Of a DNA stretch of 64,000 bases, positions 42,397-51,633 are shown piece by piece. The notes under the pieces were generated by a model. It was given only the letters and a program-made list of their open reading frames with translations. It was not told where the DNA came from and did no database searches. This stretch comes from CBDEGU01 sp965238045 (GTDB lineage Bacteria; Acidobacteriota; Terriglobia; Bryobacterales; UBA6623): positions 496,001 through 560,000 of the forward strand of contig CBDEGU010000012.1 in the NCBI GenBank assembly GCA_965238045.1. Direction: 5' to 3'. A program made the position numbers and the translations under genes. Within the stretch, counting starts at the first letter, position 1. Every line of letters begins with the position of its first letter.

Positions 42397-43521
42397 CTAG
42401 GCGGCCGCGTCCGATACCCAATCCGACACAGGTTTGATGAGCGGCTTACGCGAGATCCTGGCGGGAAGCGTCGTCAAAATCACGCAGGTCATGTTCGTCT
42501 CGGGGTCGGCCCAGAATAGAGTGCCGGTGGAGCCGGAGTGCCCGAATGTTTTCGCCGAGCAACCCTTGCCGAACGATCCTGGCTCGACCGAAAAGCCGAT
42601 GCCCCAGGGCCGGTTCAGTCCCTGGTTGTGGTTGGTAAGCATCAATCTTGCCGTGCTGGGTTTCAAGACGCGGTCGTCTGGCGCGAGAAAGTATTTGAGC
42701 AGCTTGCTCAGATCAGGACCGGTCGAGTGCGCGCCTCCCCAAGGGGCGCCCAGATCGCGCCAATAGAGGCTGTTCCAATCCCATGAACTGTTGTCCCCTC
42801 CGCCATAGAGCGCGGGCGCATGCTCGACCTGACTCGGCGCGCCTTCGACGAGTTCCTCCAGCGGGAGGTTGCCCACGCCCAGCGCCGTGCGTCGCATCTC
42901 GAGCGGGTCAAAGACATTCTCCTTGAGGAAATCTCGGAACGGCTGCTTGGTGATACGCTGGGCGACTTCCGAGGCTAGCAGCAGGCCCATGCTCTGGTAT
43001 TTGACTTCGCTTCGCGGTTTGAACAGAAGCGGCGTCTTGATGGCCCGCTCGATGAACTCCTCGATTGGCGCATGCCGCTGGCGCAGCTCAACGTTCTCGG
43101 GCAACTGATCGGGCAAGCCCGAGCTGTGAGAGAGAATGTCTTCGATCGTAATGAGCTTGCGGTCGCCTTCGGAAAACTCGGGGATAAACTTGGACACGGG
43201 GTCTTCGAGCTTGAGTTCGCCGCGGTCGGCCAGCACCATCATCGCCGTCGCGGTCATTGGCTTGGTAATCGAGGCGAGCAGAAAGACCGTCTCGGGCGAG
43301 GTCGCCTTGCCAAACGCCTTCGCGAACGTCTCGTCGCCGCGTGTAACGTGCAGACTCGCCGAGACGAGTTTGCCGTCGCCGGTCCAGCTTTGGAGGTGAG
43401 CAGCCGCCTGGTCGAGTTTTTCCTGCTGGAAAGCCGCGGGCGTGGTTTCCAGCTCGGGCGCCGAACACGCCACGGTCATCCCGCCCATCTGTAGTAGAAA
43501 CATTCGTCGCCGCATGGTCAT
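42397..43521 (-). CDS. serine hydrolase of the beta-lactamase class C / esterase family
   Basis: The 374-residue product starts MTMRRRMFLLQMGGMTVACS, a lipoprotein-type signal with Cys after TVA. The active-site S-x-x-K is in FLLASITKPMTATAMMVLAD, the Tyr motif in EVKYQSMGLLLASEV, and the third motif is replaced by HSGSTGTLFW as in the EstB/PBP-like branch. ILSHSSGLPDQLP is typical of this family. Substrates range from esters to D-amino-acid peptides. GGGGA upstream favours ATG 43521; ATG 43542 is an alternative. It is divergent from glyA. Confidence 0.88.
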   Translation of the reverse strand: MTMRRRMFLLQMGGMTVACSAPELETTPAAFQQEKLDQAAAHLQSWTGDGKLVSASLHVTRGDETFAKAFGKATSPETVFLLASITKPMTATAMMVLADRGELKLEDPVSKFIPEFSEGDRKLITIEDILSHSSGLPDQLPENVELRQRHAPIEEFIERAIKTPLLFKPRSEVKYQSMGLLLASEVAQRITKQPFRDFLKENVFDPLEMRRTALGVGNLPLEELVEGAPSQVEHAPALYGGGDNSSWDWNSLYWRDLGAPWGGAHSTGPDLSKLLKYFLAPDDRVLKPSTARLMLTNHNQGLNRPWGIGFSVEPGSFGKGCSAKTFGHSGSTGTLFWADPETNMTCVILTTLPARISRKPLIKPVSDWVSDAAA

Positions 43522-43735
43522 CGGTCCCCGTTTCTCGTCCATCGGAATGAACCGATTAAAGCACATCCGCGCCGTGATCGCAGGGGGAGGGAACTTCCAC
43601 ACCCCCAGCCCGCCCGCGCCAGCCCGGCCATGCCAGTTCGGCCGTCCTGGCGGATTCCCAGTCACAAACCCCAGTCGCAAGCCAGCTTGCGAGCCGGGGC
43701 CGGCGGCGTTGTAAACTTGAAGATAGTCTTCAACC

Positions 43736-43859
43736 CCAGCCCGCGTTACCGGCGAGTACGAGGTGGAACCGCCACGAGGGAGCCCCACGAGGGAGGCTTG
43801 GCATAGAAGACTGCCGTTCGCCCGGGGCTGATCCTTGAGCCTGGGCCTTTTTTGTTTCG
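43736..43859 (+). promoter_or_regulatory. probable ZTP (pfl) riboswitch upstream of glyA
   Basis: The leader shows, in order, CGCGTTACCGGCGAGTAC, a short hairpin AGGTGGAACCGCC, GAGGGAGCCCC, a variable linker, and AGCCTGGGC just before the gene. These match the two conserved halves of the ZTP/pfl aptamer (GUGACUGGCG, then a G-U-G-G hairpin and GGGGAGC; later CCGCCUGGGC). glyA is one of the genes most often controlled by this riboswitch, which senses ZMP/ZTP when 10-formyl-folate is short. Here the second half also pairs into a terminator, giving a transcription ON switch. Identified by eye; a covariance-model search was not possible. Confidence 0.75.
43820..43853 (+). terminator. intrinsic terminator (riboswitch expression platform)
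   Basis: GCCCGGGGCT and AGCCTGGGC form a stem with a bulge, followed by CC and TTTTTT. The 3' arm is the conserved second half of the aptamer, so ligand binding and terminator formation exclude each other. It ends 17 bp before the glyA start. Confidence 0.75.
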
Positions 43860-43869
43860 AGAGGATATG

Positions 43870-45198
43870 ATGGACGCCCACCGTGAACTGCTCAAGCAGA
43901 ACCATCCTGACGTATACGAAGCGATCGCCGGCGAAGAGGATCGCCAGAGACGCGGCATCGAGTTGATTCCTTCCGAAAACTACACCTACCCGGAGGTTCT
44001 GGCGTGTTTGGGATCGGTGCTAACGAACAAGTATTCAGAAGGCTATCCCGGACGCCGTTACTATGGCGGACAGCAATACACCGATATCGTCGAAACCATC
44101 GCGCGTGACCGCGCCAAGGAGTTGTTTCGGGCCGAACACGCCAATGTGCAGCCGCTGTCGGGCTCGCCGATGAACCAGGCCGTCTACATGGCGATGCTGC
44201 AACCGGGCGACACCGTGCTGGGCATGGATCTCTCCCACGGCGGACACCTCACCCACGGGGCTCCGGTCTCGCACATGGGCAAGATTTACAATTTCATTCG
44301 CTACAAGACATACCCCGAGGAGAAAGGCCGTATTGATTTCGACGAGCTGCGGCGAGTTGCCGTCGAAAACAAGCCGAAGTTGGTGCTCTGCGGGTACTCT
44401 TCTTACCCGCGCGATTACGACTATGCGCGCTTCAAAGAGATCGCCGACGAAGTGGGCGCGCTGACGATGGCCGACGTCTCCCATATCGGCGGTCTCATCG
44501 CCGGCGGCGCGATGCGCAATCCCTGCGATGCCGGATTCGACTTTGTGACGACGACCACGCATAAGTCCATGCGGGGCCCGCGCGGCGGGATGATTCTGTG
44601 CCGCCAGAAATTCGCCAAGGTCATCGACAAATCCGTCTTCCCCGGACTGCAGGGCGGACCTCATATGAACGCCGTCGCCGGCGTGGCGGTGACCCTCGGC
44701 AAGGCCCAGCAGCCGGAGTTTCGCGAGTACTGCGCCCAGGTGCTGACGAACGCGCAAGTGCTCGCCACGTCGCTGCGCGAGCAGGGGGCGCTGCTCATCA
44801 CCGGCGGCACCGAAAACCACATGATGGTGATCGACTGCGTAAAAAGCTTCGATATCAACGGACGGATCGCGGAAGAAACGCTCGACGCCGTCCGCATCAC
44901 GACCAATAAGCAGATCATTCCCGACGACCCGAATCCGCCGCTGCGTCCAAGCGGCATTCGCATCGGAACACCCGCGGCGACGACGCGCGGAATGAAAGAG
45001 GGCGAAATGCGCCAGCTTGCCGGCTGGATCGTCCGAGCGCTCAAGAATCACGGCGATGAGGCAGCACTGCTGACGATCGGACAGGAAGTTGAAGCCATGT
45101 GCTCGCAATTCCCCGTACCCGGAATCACGGCACCAGGAATCGCGGCACCAGGAATCGCGGCGCCAGGAATCGTGGCGCCCACAATCGCGGAAGTGTGA
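43870..45198 (+). CDS. glyA: serine hydroxymethyltransferase
   Basis: The 442-residue product starts MDAHRELLKQNHPDVYEAIA. It has the family blocks GIELIPSENYTYPEVLACLG, YPGRRYYGGQQYTDIVE, QPLSGSPMNQAVYMAML, LSHGGHLTHGAPVS, the PLP-lysine motif VTTTTHKSMRGPRGGMILC and NPPLRPSGIRIGTPAATTRG. It makes glycine and 5,10-methylene-tetrahydrofolate from serine. After the normal end near CSQFPV there is an added tail of five pentapeptide units (PGITA, PGIAA, PGIAA, PGIVA, PTIAE) encoded by a 15-bp minisatellite. ATG 43870 is chosen for GAGAGGA spacing; ATG 43867 adds one Met. Expression is probably controlled by the ZTP riboswitch. Confidence 0.97.
   Translation: MDAHRELLKQNHPDVYEAIAGEEDRQRRGIELIPSENYTYPEVLACLGSVLTNKYSEGYPGRRYYGGQQYTDIVETIARDRAKELFRAEHANVQPLSGSPMNQAVYMAMLQPGDTVLGMDLSHGGHLTHGAPVSHMGKIYNFIRYKTYPEEKGRIDFDELRRVAVENKPKLVLCGYSSYPRDYDYARFKEIADEVGALTMADVSHIGGLIAGGAMRNPCDAGFDFVTTTTHKSMRGPRGGMILCRQKFAKVIDKSVFPGLQGGPHMNAVAGVAVTLGKAQQPEFREYCAQVLTNAQVLATSLREQGALLITGGTENHMMVIDCVKSFDINGRIAEETLDAVRITTNKQIIPDDPNPPLRPSGIRIGTPAATTRGMKEGEMRQLAGWIVRALKNHGDEAALLTIGQEVEAMCSQFPVPGITAPGIAAPGIAAPGIVAPTIAEV
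45118..45192 (+). repeat. 15-bp minisatellite inside the 3' end of glyA
   Basis: Five in-frame units of the type CCAGGAATCGCGGCA run to six bases before the stop codon. Each encodes P-G-I-A-A or a close variant. Unit number can change without a frameshift. Confidence 0.9.
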
Positions 45199-45206
45199 TC
45201 GCACTG

Positions 45207-45229
45207 CGGCCCGAGGGGTCTCGGGGCCG
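45207..45229. terminator. strong hairpin between convergent glyA and tolC-like genes
   Basis: CGGCCCGAG and CTCGGGGCCG form a stem with one bulged base and the loop GGGT, eight bases after the glyA stop and 19 bp from the outer-membrane gene's stop. There is no T-tract, so it may be a Rho-assisted or bidirectional terminator. Confidence 0.4.
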
Positions 45230-45247
45230 ACCGCCAGAGCGGGCTGA

Positions 45248-46561
45248 CTACCTCGAACCGGCCGGCAAGGTGCGGCCCGCGGCGTACGCCAGCCGGGCCT
45301 CGGCGGTTTTCGCATCCAAGACCGCCCGCAGCGATGCCGCTTCGGAGTCGGCCAGAAGGCTTTCGGCCTGGCTCAGCTCGACCAGGCTTCCGAGTTGCTC
45401 CCGGTAGCGGGCGCGCGCAAGACGCACCGCTTCCCGAGAGGCGTCGCGTCGCTGGCTCGTCAGGGGGATGGACCGCACGGCTCGTTCCAGCCCTTGACGG
45501 GCAAGTTGAGGCTCCAACCGGACCTGCCGCCGCAAGTTCTCCATCTCGTGATCCATCAGGCTCACGCGGGCTTCGGCCTCTTCGATGGCCCCCGCCGTCC
45601 GTCCGAAGGTGAAAACCGGAAAGGAGAGGCCCGTTCCCACGGCCAGCAGCTTGCTGATGGTCAGGGGATTGAATCGCGCCCAACCGCCGCTTAGGAACAG
45701 CGAAAGCATCGGTTTGCGGCGGCTGCGGGCCAGACGCAGCGTTTCGAGAGCAGCTTCGCGCCGAGCTTCGAGAGCACGCAATTCCGGCCGGTTGGCGAGC
45801 GCCTCCTCGACCAGAGAGTCTAACGCCTCGATCTCGGGAAGCCCCAGATCGGGCTCGGCCAAAGCGTAGTCCCGCGTGCCGAAATCGCTAAGCACGCTGG
45901 CCAGCCGGGCGTTGGCGCCCTGGAGGGTCGTTTGCGCTTCCAACTCCGCCAAGCGGGCCTCGGAGAGATCCGCCCGCGCCAGACTGAGGTCGACCTTCGA
46001 GCGGATCTGACCCTCGTAGTAGGCGCGGGCTTGCCGGACGGTCAGCCGGCGGCTGGCCACCGACTTTTCGGCGGCATCCAAAGTGCGCCTGGCTCGCAGT
46101 ACTTCGTAGAACAGAACGACGGCGTCCAACGCGACGGACGCTCGGGTCGCCTGCAAGTCCGCTTCTAAGGCCTCCATGCGTTTGCGCGCCGCGCCGACAC
46201 TGTGCTTGGTGCGTCCGAAGTCGAGGCCGGGGTGATAAACGTTAAGAGAATTCGCAAAATTGCGGTGGAAGGGCGAGCTTGGCAACCCAACGGTCTGTAG
46301 CCCGTTCAGCGCCCCCGAAAGACCGGCCTTTGCGATGCCGCTGTTGCCAATCTGAGGGTAGTAGTCCGAGCGCGCTTGCCGCAGCCGGGCTGCCCCTTCC
46401 TCGACGGCCGCTTGCACCGACTTGACATGCGGACTCGAATCCAAGGCACGGGCAACCACCTGCTCCAAACTCATCGGAGCAGGCGACTGGGCGCCCGCCA
46501 GCGAGGCCAGCAGCGCAGTCGCCCACAGCAGCCGCGATCTTTCAACGAGCAGGGGGAACAC
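45248..46561 (-). CDS. TolC-family outer-membrane efflux protein
   Basis: The 437-residue product has a signal peptide (LLWATALLASLAGAQ) and two copies of the outer-membrane-efflux repeat, with long coiled-coil helices (VQAAVEEGAARLRQARSDYY; RMEALEADLQATRASVALDA; ARADLSEARLAELEAQTTLQ) and PVFTFGRTAGAIEEAEARVS. It would form the trimeric outer-membrane channel of a tripartite pump. The start is GTG 46561 with GGAGG nine bases upstream. It follows the adaptor gene by about 250 bp, a gap occupied by a 15-bp minisatellite. Confidence 0.92.
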   Translation of the reverse strand: MFPLLVERSRLLWATALLASLAGAQSPAPMSLEQVVARALDSSPHVKSVQAAVEEGAARLRQARSDYYPQIGNSGIAKAGLSGALNGLQTVGLPSSPFHRNFANSLNVYHPGLDFGRTKHSVGAARKRMEALEADLQATRASVALDAVVLFYEVLRARRTLDAAEKSVASRRLTVRQARAYYEGQIRSKVDLSLARADLSEARLAELEAQTTLQGANARLASVLSDFGTRDYALAEPDLGLPEIEALDSLVEEALANRPELRALEARREAALETLRLARSRRKPMLSLFLSGGWARFNPLTISKLLAVGTGLSFPVFTFGRTAGAIEEAEARVSLMDHEMENLRRQVRLEPQLARQGLERAVRSIPLTSQRRDASREAVRLARARYREQLGSLVELSQAESLLADSEAASLRAVLDAKTAEARLAYAAGRTLPAGSR

Positions 46562-46574
46562 TAAGTCTCACCTC

Positions 46575-46634
46575 CGAACTACTTGTGCCCAAACCACTTG
46601 TGTCCGAACCAACTGTGCCCAAACCAACTGTGCA
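46575..46634. repeat. 15-bp minisatellite between adaptor and tolC-like gene
   Basis: Four exact-period units of the type CGAACCAACTGTGCC lie just upstream of the tolC-like ribosome binding site. They fall in an apparent 91-codon frame (46542-46817) whose ATG overlaps the adaptor stop, but that frame looks non-coding. Confidence 0.85.
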
Positions 46635-46813
46635 GCGCCGCGCAACGGAATACTCGGCGACACGGCGATCCTGTCCGCTTCGCTCCAGCCTTCCACCAGC
46701 CTGACCCGAGATGGCCGTAACCGGTTCTGTACAAGCGCTTTCCAGTCGCCGAAGCTCGATCCGTGTCGGCAGCGGGACCGTAGAGAGCAGGAAATGACGT
46801 AGTCCCGTTCGTT

Positions 46814-48040
46814 TCATCGTGCCTTCCTTTCCGCCAAGGTCTCCGCGTGCATTCCGTCCGTGAGGGGAGCGGCGGTTGCAACGACGACATTCTCGTCGGG
46901 GCTCAGGCCCTCGACGATCTCAATCCACTCGGCGGACTCCAGGCCGGTTTTGACTTCTCGCTGCTTCGCCACGCCTCCTTCCAGCACGAACACGCCGTAG
47001 CGGTCTCCCTGGGAGCGAAGCGCTGAGACAGGAACCGTCAGAGCGTTCTCGATCGTCCGCAGCTCCAGAGTCACCTCCGCTGTCATGCCGGGACGAAGGG
47101 TCCGCTTGGCATTGGCCAAGTGGATTTCCGCCCGCATCGTTCGGGTAGCCGGGCTCAACACCCTGCTTGTTCGGGCACACTGCGCGGCGATCGGATCGAG
47201 ACCGGCAATTTGCACCGTCACGCGCGTTCCTCGATGCACGTAAGGGGCCCGCGGTTCGGGTATATCGACAAGAATGCGGATGCGGTCAAGACGGGCCACC
47301 GAGACGATCGGCGCGGATTGCGTCCGAGAGGTCGTAGCCGCCTGCACCAGGTCGCCGGGATCCACAAAACGCTCCGTCACCACGCCCGTCATGGGCGCCG
47401 TGATCTTCGCGTAGTCCGCCATGCGTTCGAGTACGCCTAAGTCTGCCCTGGCGGCCTGTAGCGCGGCTTCAGCAACTCCGATATCTGCCTGAGCCTTTCC
47501 CAACTTGCCGCGAGCAACCCCTAGTCCGGCCAATGCCTTGTCGACTTGTTGCTGTGGCAGCACGTCAGCATCCCGCTGACGAATCCTCTCAAGCCTCTCG
47601 TGGTTCAGCTTCTGGAAGGCAGTCTCAGCCTCGTGTTGTGCCAAGGCGGCCTGGGCTTGGGCTATCGCAGCCTCCGCGCGCATCACTACCGCGCGCTTGA
47701 GTTCCAGGGACGCCTGCATCTCCGGCACGTCGATTTCGGCGAGCACCTGCCCCTTTTGCACACGGTCGCCGATATCGACCCGGATCGAACGCAAGTACCC
47801 GCTAACGCGAGCGTACAGCGTAGCCTGCTCATAGGGTGTCAGAGTTCCCGCCAATGTAATCTCGTCGGCAAGATCCCGCAATTCCGGCTTGGCCACCGAG
47901 ACCCGCACCGCCTCCGGCGACGCGGGGGCCGCGGCCGGCTCCGTCCCCTCGGCCGGCGAGCCGGCGCCGCTGGAGCAAGCCCATGCCGAAACCAGCAAAG
48001 CGACACTCGAATAGAGCAGAACGGCTGTCTTCATTTTCAT
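46814..48040 (-). CDS. RND efflux periplasmic adaptor (membrane fusion protein), lipoprotein
   Basis: The 408-residue product starts MKMKTAVLLYSSVALLVSAW with Cys 22 after WA, a probable lipoprotein signal. Then come the lower beta-barrel and lipoyl halves (LAGTLTPYEQATLYARVSGY, IDIGD-like VDIGDRVQKGQVLAEIDVPE), a coiled-coil hairpin (AEAAIAQAQAALAQHEAETA), the second lipoyl half (ADYAKITAPMTGVVTERFVD) and the membrane-proximal domain (NALTVPVSALRSQGDRYGV). It bridges the RND pump and the TolC-like channel. The ATG overlaps the pump gene's stop (ATGA). Confidence 0.93.
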   Translation of the reverse strand: MKMKTAVLLYSSVALLVSAWACSSGAGSPAEGTEPAAAPASPEAVRVSVAKPELRDLADEITLAGTLTPYEQATLYARVSGYLRSIRVDIGDRVQKGQVLAEIDVPEMQASLELKRAVVMRAEAAIAQAQAALAQHEAETAFQKLNHERLERIRQRDADVLPQQQVDKALAGLGVARGKLGKAQADIGVAEAALQAARADLGVLERMADYAKITAPMTGVVTERFVDPGDLVQAATTSRTQSAPIVSVARLDRIRILVDIPEPRAPYVHRGTRVTVQIAGLDPIAAQCARTSRVLSPATRTMRAEIHLANAKRTLRPGMTAEVTLELRTIENALTVPVSALRSQGDRYGVFVLEGGVAKQREVKTGLESAEWIEIVEGLSPDENVVVATAAPLTDGMHAETLAERKAR

Positions 48041-51000
48041 CGCTTGAGCCTCAGGTAGAGAATGGGCACGACAATGAGCGTCAACACCGTGGAAGAAGCG
48101 AGTCCGCCGATGACCGCGATCGCCAGAGGCATGTTCGGCTCGGCGGGGTTCAGCGCCAACGGCATCAACGCCAGAATGGCGGCTCCGGCCGTAATCAGGA
48201 TCGGACGCAAACGGATGTGGGCCGCTTCCACAATGGCCTCCCGAGCCGAGCGGCCCCCTTCCCGCAGCCGATTCGCGAACTCCACCAGCAAGGTGCTGTT
48301 CGACTGGGCAATCCCGATCATGAAGATCGTCCCCATGAAGGACTGCACGTTGAACGTGGTGCCACTGGCGAACAGAATCCACAACACGCCGATCAGACCC
48401 AGCGGCACGGCCAGCATGACGATCAAAGGATCAAGAAAACTCTTAAACAGCGCCACCATGACGAAGTAGATGAGCACGACCGCCAGCCCGAACCCGAACG
48501 ACAGACCGCCAAACGACTCGCGCATCGATTGCACTTCTCCGCGCATGCGGACGAAGTACCCCTCGGGCCACGTCTTCCCTTCGAGTTTTTTCTCAATCTC
48601 GGCGGCCACCGAGCCGATGTCTCGTCCTTCGACGTTCGAGAAAACATCGGTCACTCGTGTAATATTGACGTGGTTTATTTCCGTCGGAGCGGTATCTCTC
48701 TTGATGCTGGCAATGTTTCTTAACTTGACGGGCTGTCCTTTCCGGGACGGCCGCGCGGCAGCGGCAGCCTTGGGCGCGGCCCGAAAGAGGCGGTCCATGG
48801 CGGCAGCCGTCTGTGACTGGCGCGCACCGGTGATCGGGATGTCGAGCAGCGTGTCCAGCGAGGTGATGTCTTCCTCACGGTACTGCGCCCCAACAAAATA
48901 GTGATTGCCATTGGTTTCATCGATCCAGAAAGCGGGATCAAAGTTCACGCTGGAGTTGAGACTGGTGACGATATTCTTGACGATCTCTTCGGTATTGAGA
49001 CCCAGCATCGCTGACTTGTTGCGGTCAACATCGAGCGTGAGTTGCGGATAGTCCAGCTTCTGCTTGATACGAACATCGGTGGTTCCAAGAACACTTTCGA
49101 CGATACGCTGGATTTCCCGGGCGATCTCCTGCCCCACTTCGAGGCTGTTGCCTTCCACCTGAATGTTGATCGGGGAAGGCAACCCGAAGTTCAGCGCTGA
49201 GGTCATCATCCCGCCCGTCTTGAAGTGGAAGTCGAGGAAGGGGTACTTTTCCCGAAAGACTTCCCGCAGCCGGGTGACGTACTCGAAGGATGTAACCTTG
49301 TGATCTTCCGCCAACTGGATCATCAGTTCCGAGTCCATCGGTCCGGCGTTCGGCGTGTAACCCGCCGGCCAGTCGTAGAGAACGCCTGTATTCGAGATGA
49401 CCATCTGCAGGTCGGAAGGGGCGATCACCTCGCGAATCGTCTCCTCCACCTCGCTGACATGGTTCTCGGTGATCTCGATGCGAGTGCCCGAGGGCGCCCG
49501 CATCTGAATGGCGAACTGTCCCACGTCCACCCGCGGGAACAGTTCCGTGCCGATGTGCGGGACCAGCAGTGCCGATCCGGCGCCCACCAGCAGCACCACC
49601 GTGCCAACGACCAGTGGGTGCTTGAGCGACCAACCGAGAGATCGCCCGTAGGCGTTCCCAAATCTCTCAAACCCTCTTTCGAACAAGCGAAACCACCCCG
49701 GCCTGTGCTCCTTGGCAGTGGGCTTCAGGAACCTTGCACAGTAGACCGGCACGACGCTCAACGCCACCACATAGGACGCAATCATGGCAAAGGTCACGCT
49801 CAAGGCCAGAGGCGTGAACAAGAACTTGCCGACGCCGGTAAGAAAAATCACTGGCGCAAAGACCACCACCGTGACAAGAGTGGCCACCAGGATCGGCATA
49901 CGGACTTCCTCGGCTGCCCGCAGCGCGGCAACCTCGGGCGTAGAACCCAGGTCCACGTGACGGTGTGTGTTCTCGAGGACCACGATCGAGTCATCCACCA
50001 GGCGGCCCACGGCCAGGGCCAGGCCGCCGAGCGTCATTACGTTCAGACTGTTGTCGGTGAAGAACAGCCCAACCAGCGCGGCCATGATGGAAAGTGGAAT
50101 CGCCAGCAGCACGACGCCCGTCGAACGAAAGCTCCCGATGAAGACCAGAATCATGAGCCCGGCGAGCAGCGCGCCGAGAACGATCTCGTGTTGCAGGCCA
50201 CGGATCGCCTTGCGCACATAGACGGACTGGTCCATCACGATATTTAGATCGATTCCCTTCGGGAGCCGCGCCAGAATATTATCGATCGCTCCCCGCATCG
50301 CGTCCAGCACGCCGATGGTGTTGGCGCCTGGCTGGCGATAGATCGGGATGTACACCTGTCTCTTCCCGTTGATGTGGACGATGTTGGTCTGGATCTGGTG
50401 CGAATCCTCCACTTCGGCGACGTCGCCCACGTAGATCGGCGCGCCGCTCTCATCCACGCGAATGGGGAAGCGGTTCATCTCATCAACGTCTTTCACCATG
50501 CCGTTCACGTTGATCTGGTAGTCGAAATCGCCGATCTTCGCGTTGCCGGTAGGGATCAAAACATTGAAGGACTTGAGCGCCTCGACTACGTCCATCGCGG
50601 ACAGATTGCGGGCCTCCAACTTGTTCCGGTCTATGTAGGCCAGCACGCGCCGAATCCGCCCTCCAAACACCGCCGGGGCGATCACTCCGGAAATCCCCTG
50701 CAGCCTGTTGCGCAGATCAAAGTAGGCCACGTCGTACAGTCTCGTTTCATCAAACGTCGCACTGCTCACGCTCAGCAGAGCCAGCGGCACGCTCGCCGTG
50801 GGGTCGAAAGGCATCACCATCGGGGGCAGCGTGCCGGGCGGGAGGTAATACATGTCCGAGATGGCCAAGGACGACACCTGTGACATTGCGGTATTCGGAT
50901 CGATATCCGGCCGGAAATAGTCGCGAACAATGCTGACGCCGATCATCGTTCGCGATTCCTGTCGCGCAACGCCGTTGGCCTGGCCCGTCCAGCGCTCCAG

Positions 51001-51192
51001 CCGGCTGGTAATATCCTTCTCCATGACCTCCACCGGCATGCCGGGGTAGAGCGTCAGGATCTGAACTGCCGGCGTCTTGAACAACGGCAGAATGTCGGTG
51101 GGGATACGTGTCAGCGCGACGACGCCGAGCAGCAGCACGGTGAGCGCGCCGACGACAACGGCATAGGGATTTTTCAGCGATCCAGCTACCAT
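48037..51192 (-). CDS. RND-superfamily efflux pump inner-membrane subunit
   Basis: The 1051-residue product starts MVAGSLKNPYAVVVGALTVL. It has the two RND halves with 12 helices; the TM4 proton-relay Asp pair is in TLGGLALAVGRLVDDSIVVL, motif A in PIYRQPGANTIGVLDAMRGA, and the second half ends GIAQSNSTLLVEFANRLREG, IRLRPILITAGAAILALMPL, LIVVPILYLRLKR. It exports drugs, metals or organic molecules by proton antiport. Metal-specific residues are not evident, so HAE- or HME-type cannot be decided. GGAGG about 12 bases upstream supports ATG 51192. First gene of a three-gene operon. Confidence 0.95.
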   Translation of the reverse strand: MVAGSLKNPYAVVVGALTVLLLGVVALTRIPTDILPLFKTPAVQILTLYPGMPVEVMEKDITSRLERWTGQANGVARQESRTMIGVSIVRDYFRPDIDPNTAMSQVSSLAISDMYYLPPGTLPPMVMPFDPTASVPLALLSVSSATFDETRLYDVAYFDLRNRLQGISGVIAPAVFGGRIRRVLAYIDRNKLEARNLSAMDVVEALKSFNVLIPTGNAKIGDFDYQINVNGMVKDVDEMNRFPIRVDESGAPIYVGDVAEVEDSHQIQTNIVHINGKRQVYIPIYRQPGANTIGVLDAMRGAIDNILARLPKGIDLNIVMDQSVYVRKAIRGLQHEIVLGALLAGLMILVFIGSFRSTGVVLLAIPLSIMAALVGLFFTDNSLNVMTLGGLALAVGRLVDDSIVVLENTHRHVDLGSTPEVAALRAAEEVRMPILVATLVTVVVFAPVIFLTGVGKFLFTPLALSVTFAMIASYVVALSVVPVYCARFLKPTAKEHRPGWFRLFERGFERFGNAYGRSLGWSLKHPLVVGTVVLLVGAGSALLVPHIGTELFPRVDVGQFAIQMRAPSGTRIEITENHVSEVEETIREVIAPSDLQMVISNTGVLYDWPAGYTPNAGPMDSELMIQLAEDHKVTSFEYVTRLREVFREKYPFLDFHFKTGGMMTSALNFGLPSPINIQVEGNSLEVGQEIAREIQRIVESVLGTTDVRIKQKLDYPQLTLDVDRNKSAMLGLNTEEIVKNIVTSLNSSVNFDPAFWIDETNGNHYFVGAQYREEDITSLDTLLDIPITGARQSQTAAAMDRLFRAAPKAAAAARPSRKGQPVKLRNIASIKRDTAPTEINHVNITRVTDVFSNVEGRDIGSVAAEIEKKLEGKTWPEGYFVRMRGEVQSMRESFGGLSFGFGLAVVLIYFVMVALFKSFLDPLIVMLAVPLGLIGVLWILFASGTTFNVQSFMGTIFMIGIAQSNSTLLVEFANRLREGGRSAREAIVEAAHIRLRPILITAGAAILALMPLALNPAEPNMPLAIAVIGGLASSTVLTLIVVPILYLRLKR

Positions 51193-51633
51193 CGAGACCT
51201 GATCCTCCGCCTGTCTTACTCGCTGGGCGTGTGCAAAAGCCGCCTGAGTGAGCCACGAATCATGAGGGCCCACTAATCTTAACTGGTTCGCAAGACGACG
51301 GCTCGCGCAGAGTTGTAAACTCCACACCACAGAGGATCTCTGTGTGACGCAGTATCAACGGACCGCGAGGATATCCGGAGTTCCGTCGAAACGAGCGGTA
51401 GGGACCCAAGCCGAGCCGCGAGTGCAAACGAGCGGTATCGAGCCAGACCGAGCCGCGAGTGTGAACGAGCGATATGCAGCCAAGCCGAGCCGCGAGTGTA
51501 AACGAGCGGTATCGAGATGAAGTTGCTGTACCGCAACGCCAGTGGCGTACCCTCCGGTCTCGCCGTCTTAGTTGCTCGGACCAGGAACTAGCGACAAACC
51601 GAACAACCTGCCGGCGTCTTTACCGTCGCTTGA
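51193..51633. other. 441-bp region upstream of the efflux operon, left flank of IS5 element
   Basis: No gene is supported. It holds the presumed efflux promoter and a tandem array (51389-51516). No FlgL-like coding sequence is found here, although flgL is cut on the other side of the IS5-type element, which shows that the DNA on the two sides was not originally joined. Confidence 0.55.
51389..51516. repeat. tandem array of 36-38-bp REP-like units
   Basis: About three and a half units contain CCGAGCCGCGAGTG and AACGAGCGGTAT. Each unit has CCGC and GCGG arms and can form a small hairpin. Related sequence occurs inside the element at 20527-20668. Such units resemble repetitive extragenic palindromes. 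Confidence 0.7.

Noticed and set aside
46542..46817. 91-codon frame between the adaptor and the tolC-like gene, with ATGA overlap
   Set aside because: Half of it is a 15-bp minisatellite and the rest has no protein-like pattern. The tolC-like gene has its own GTG start with a good ribosome binding site.
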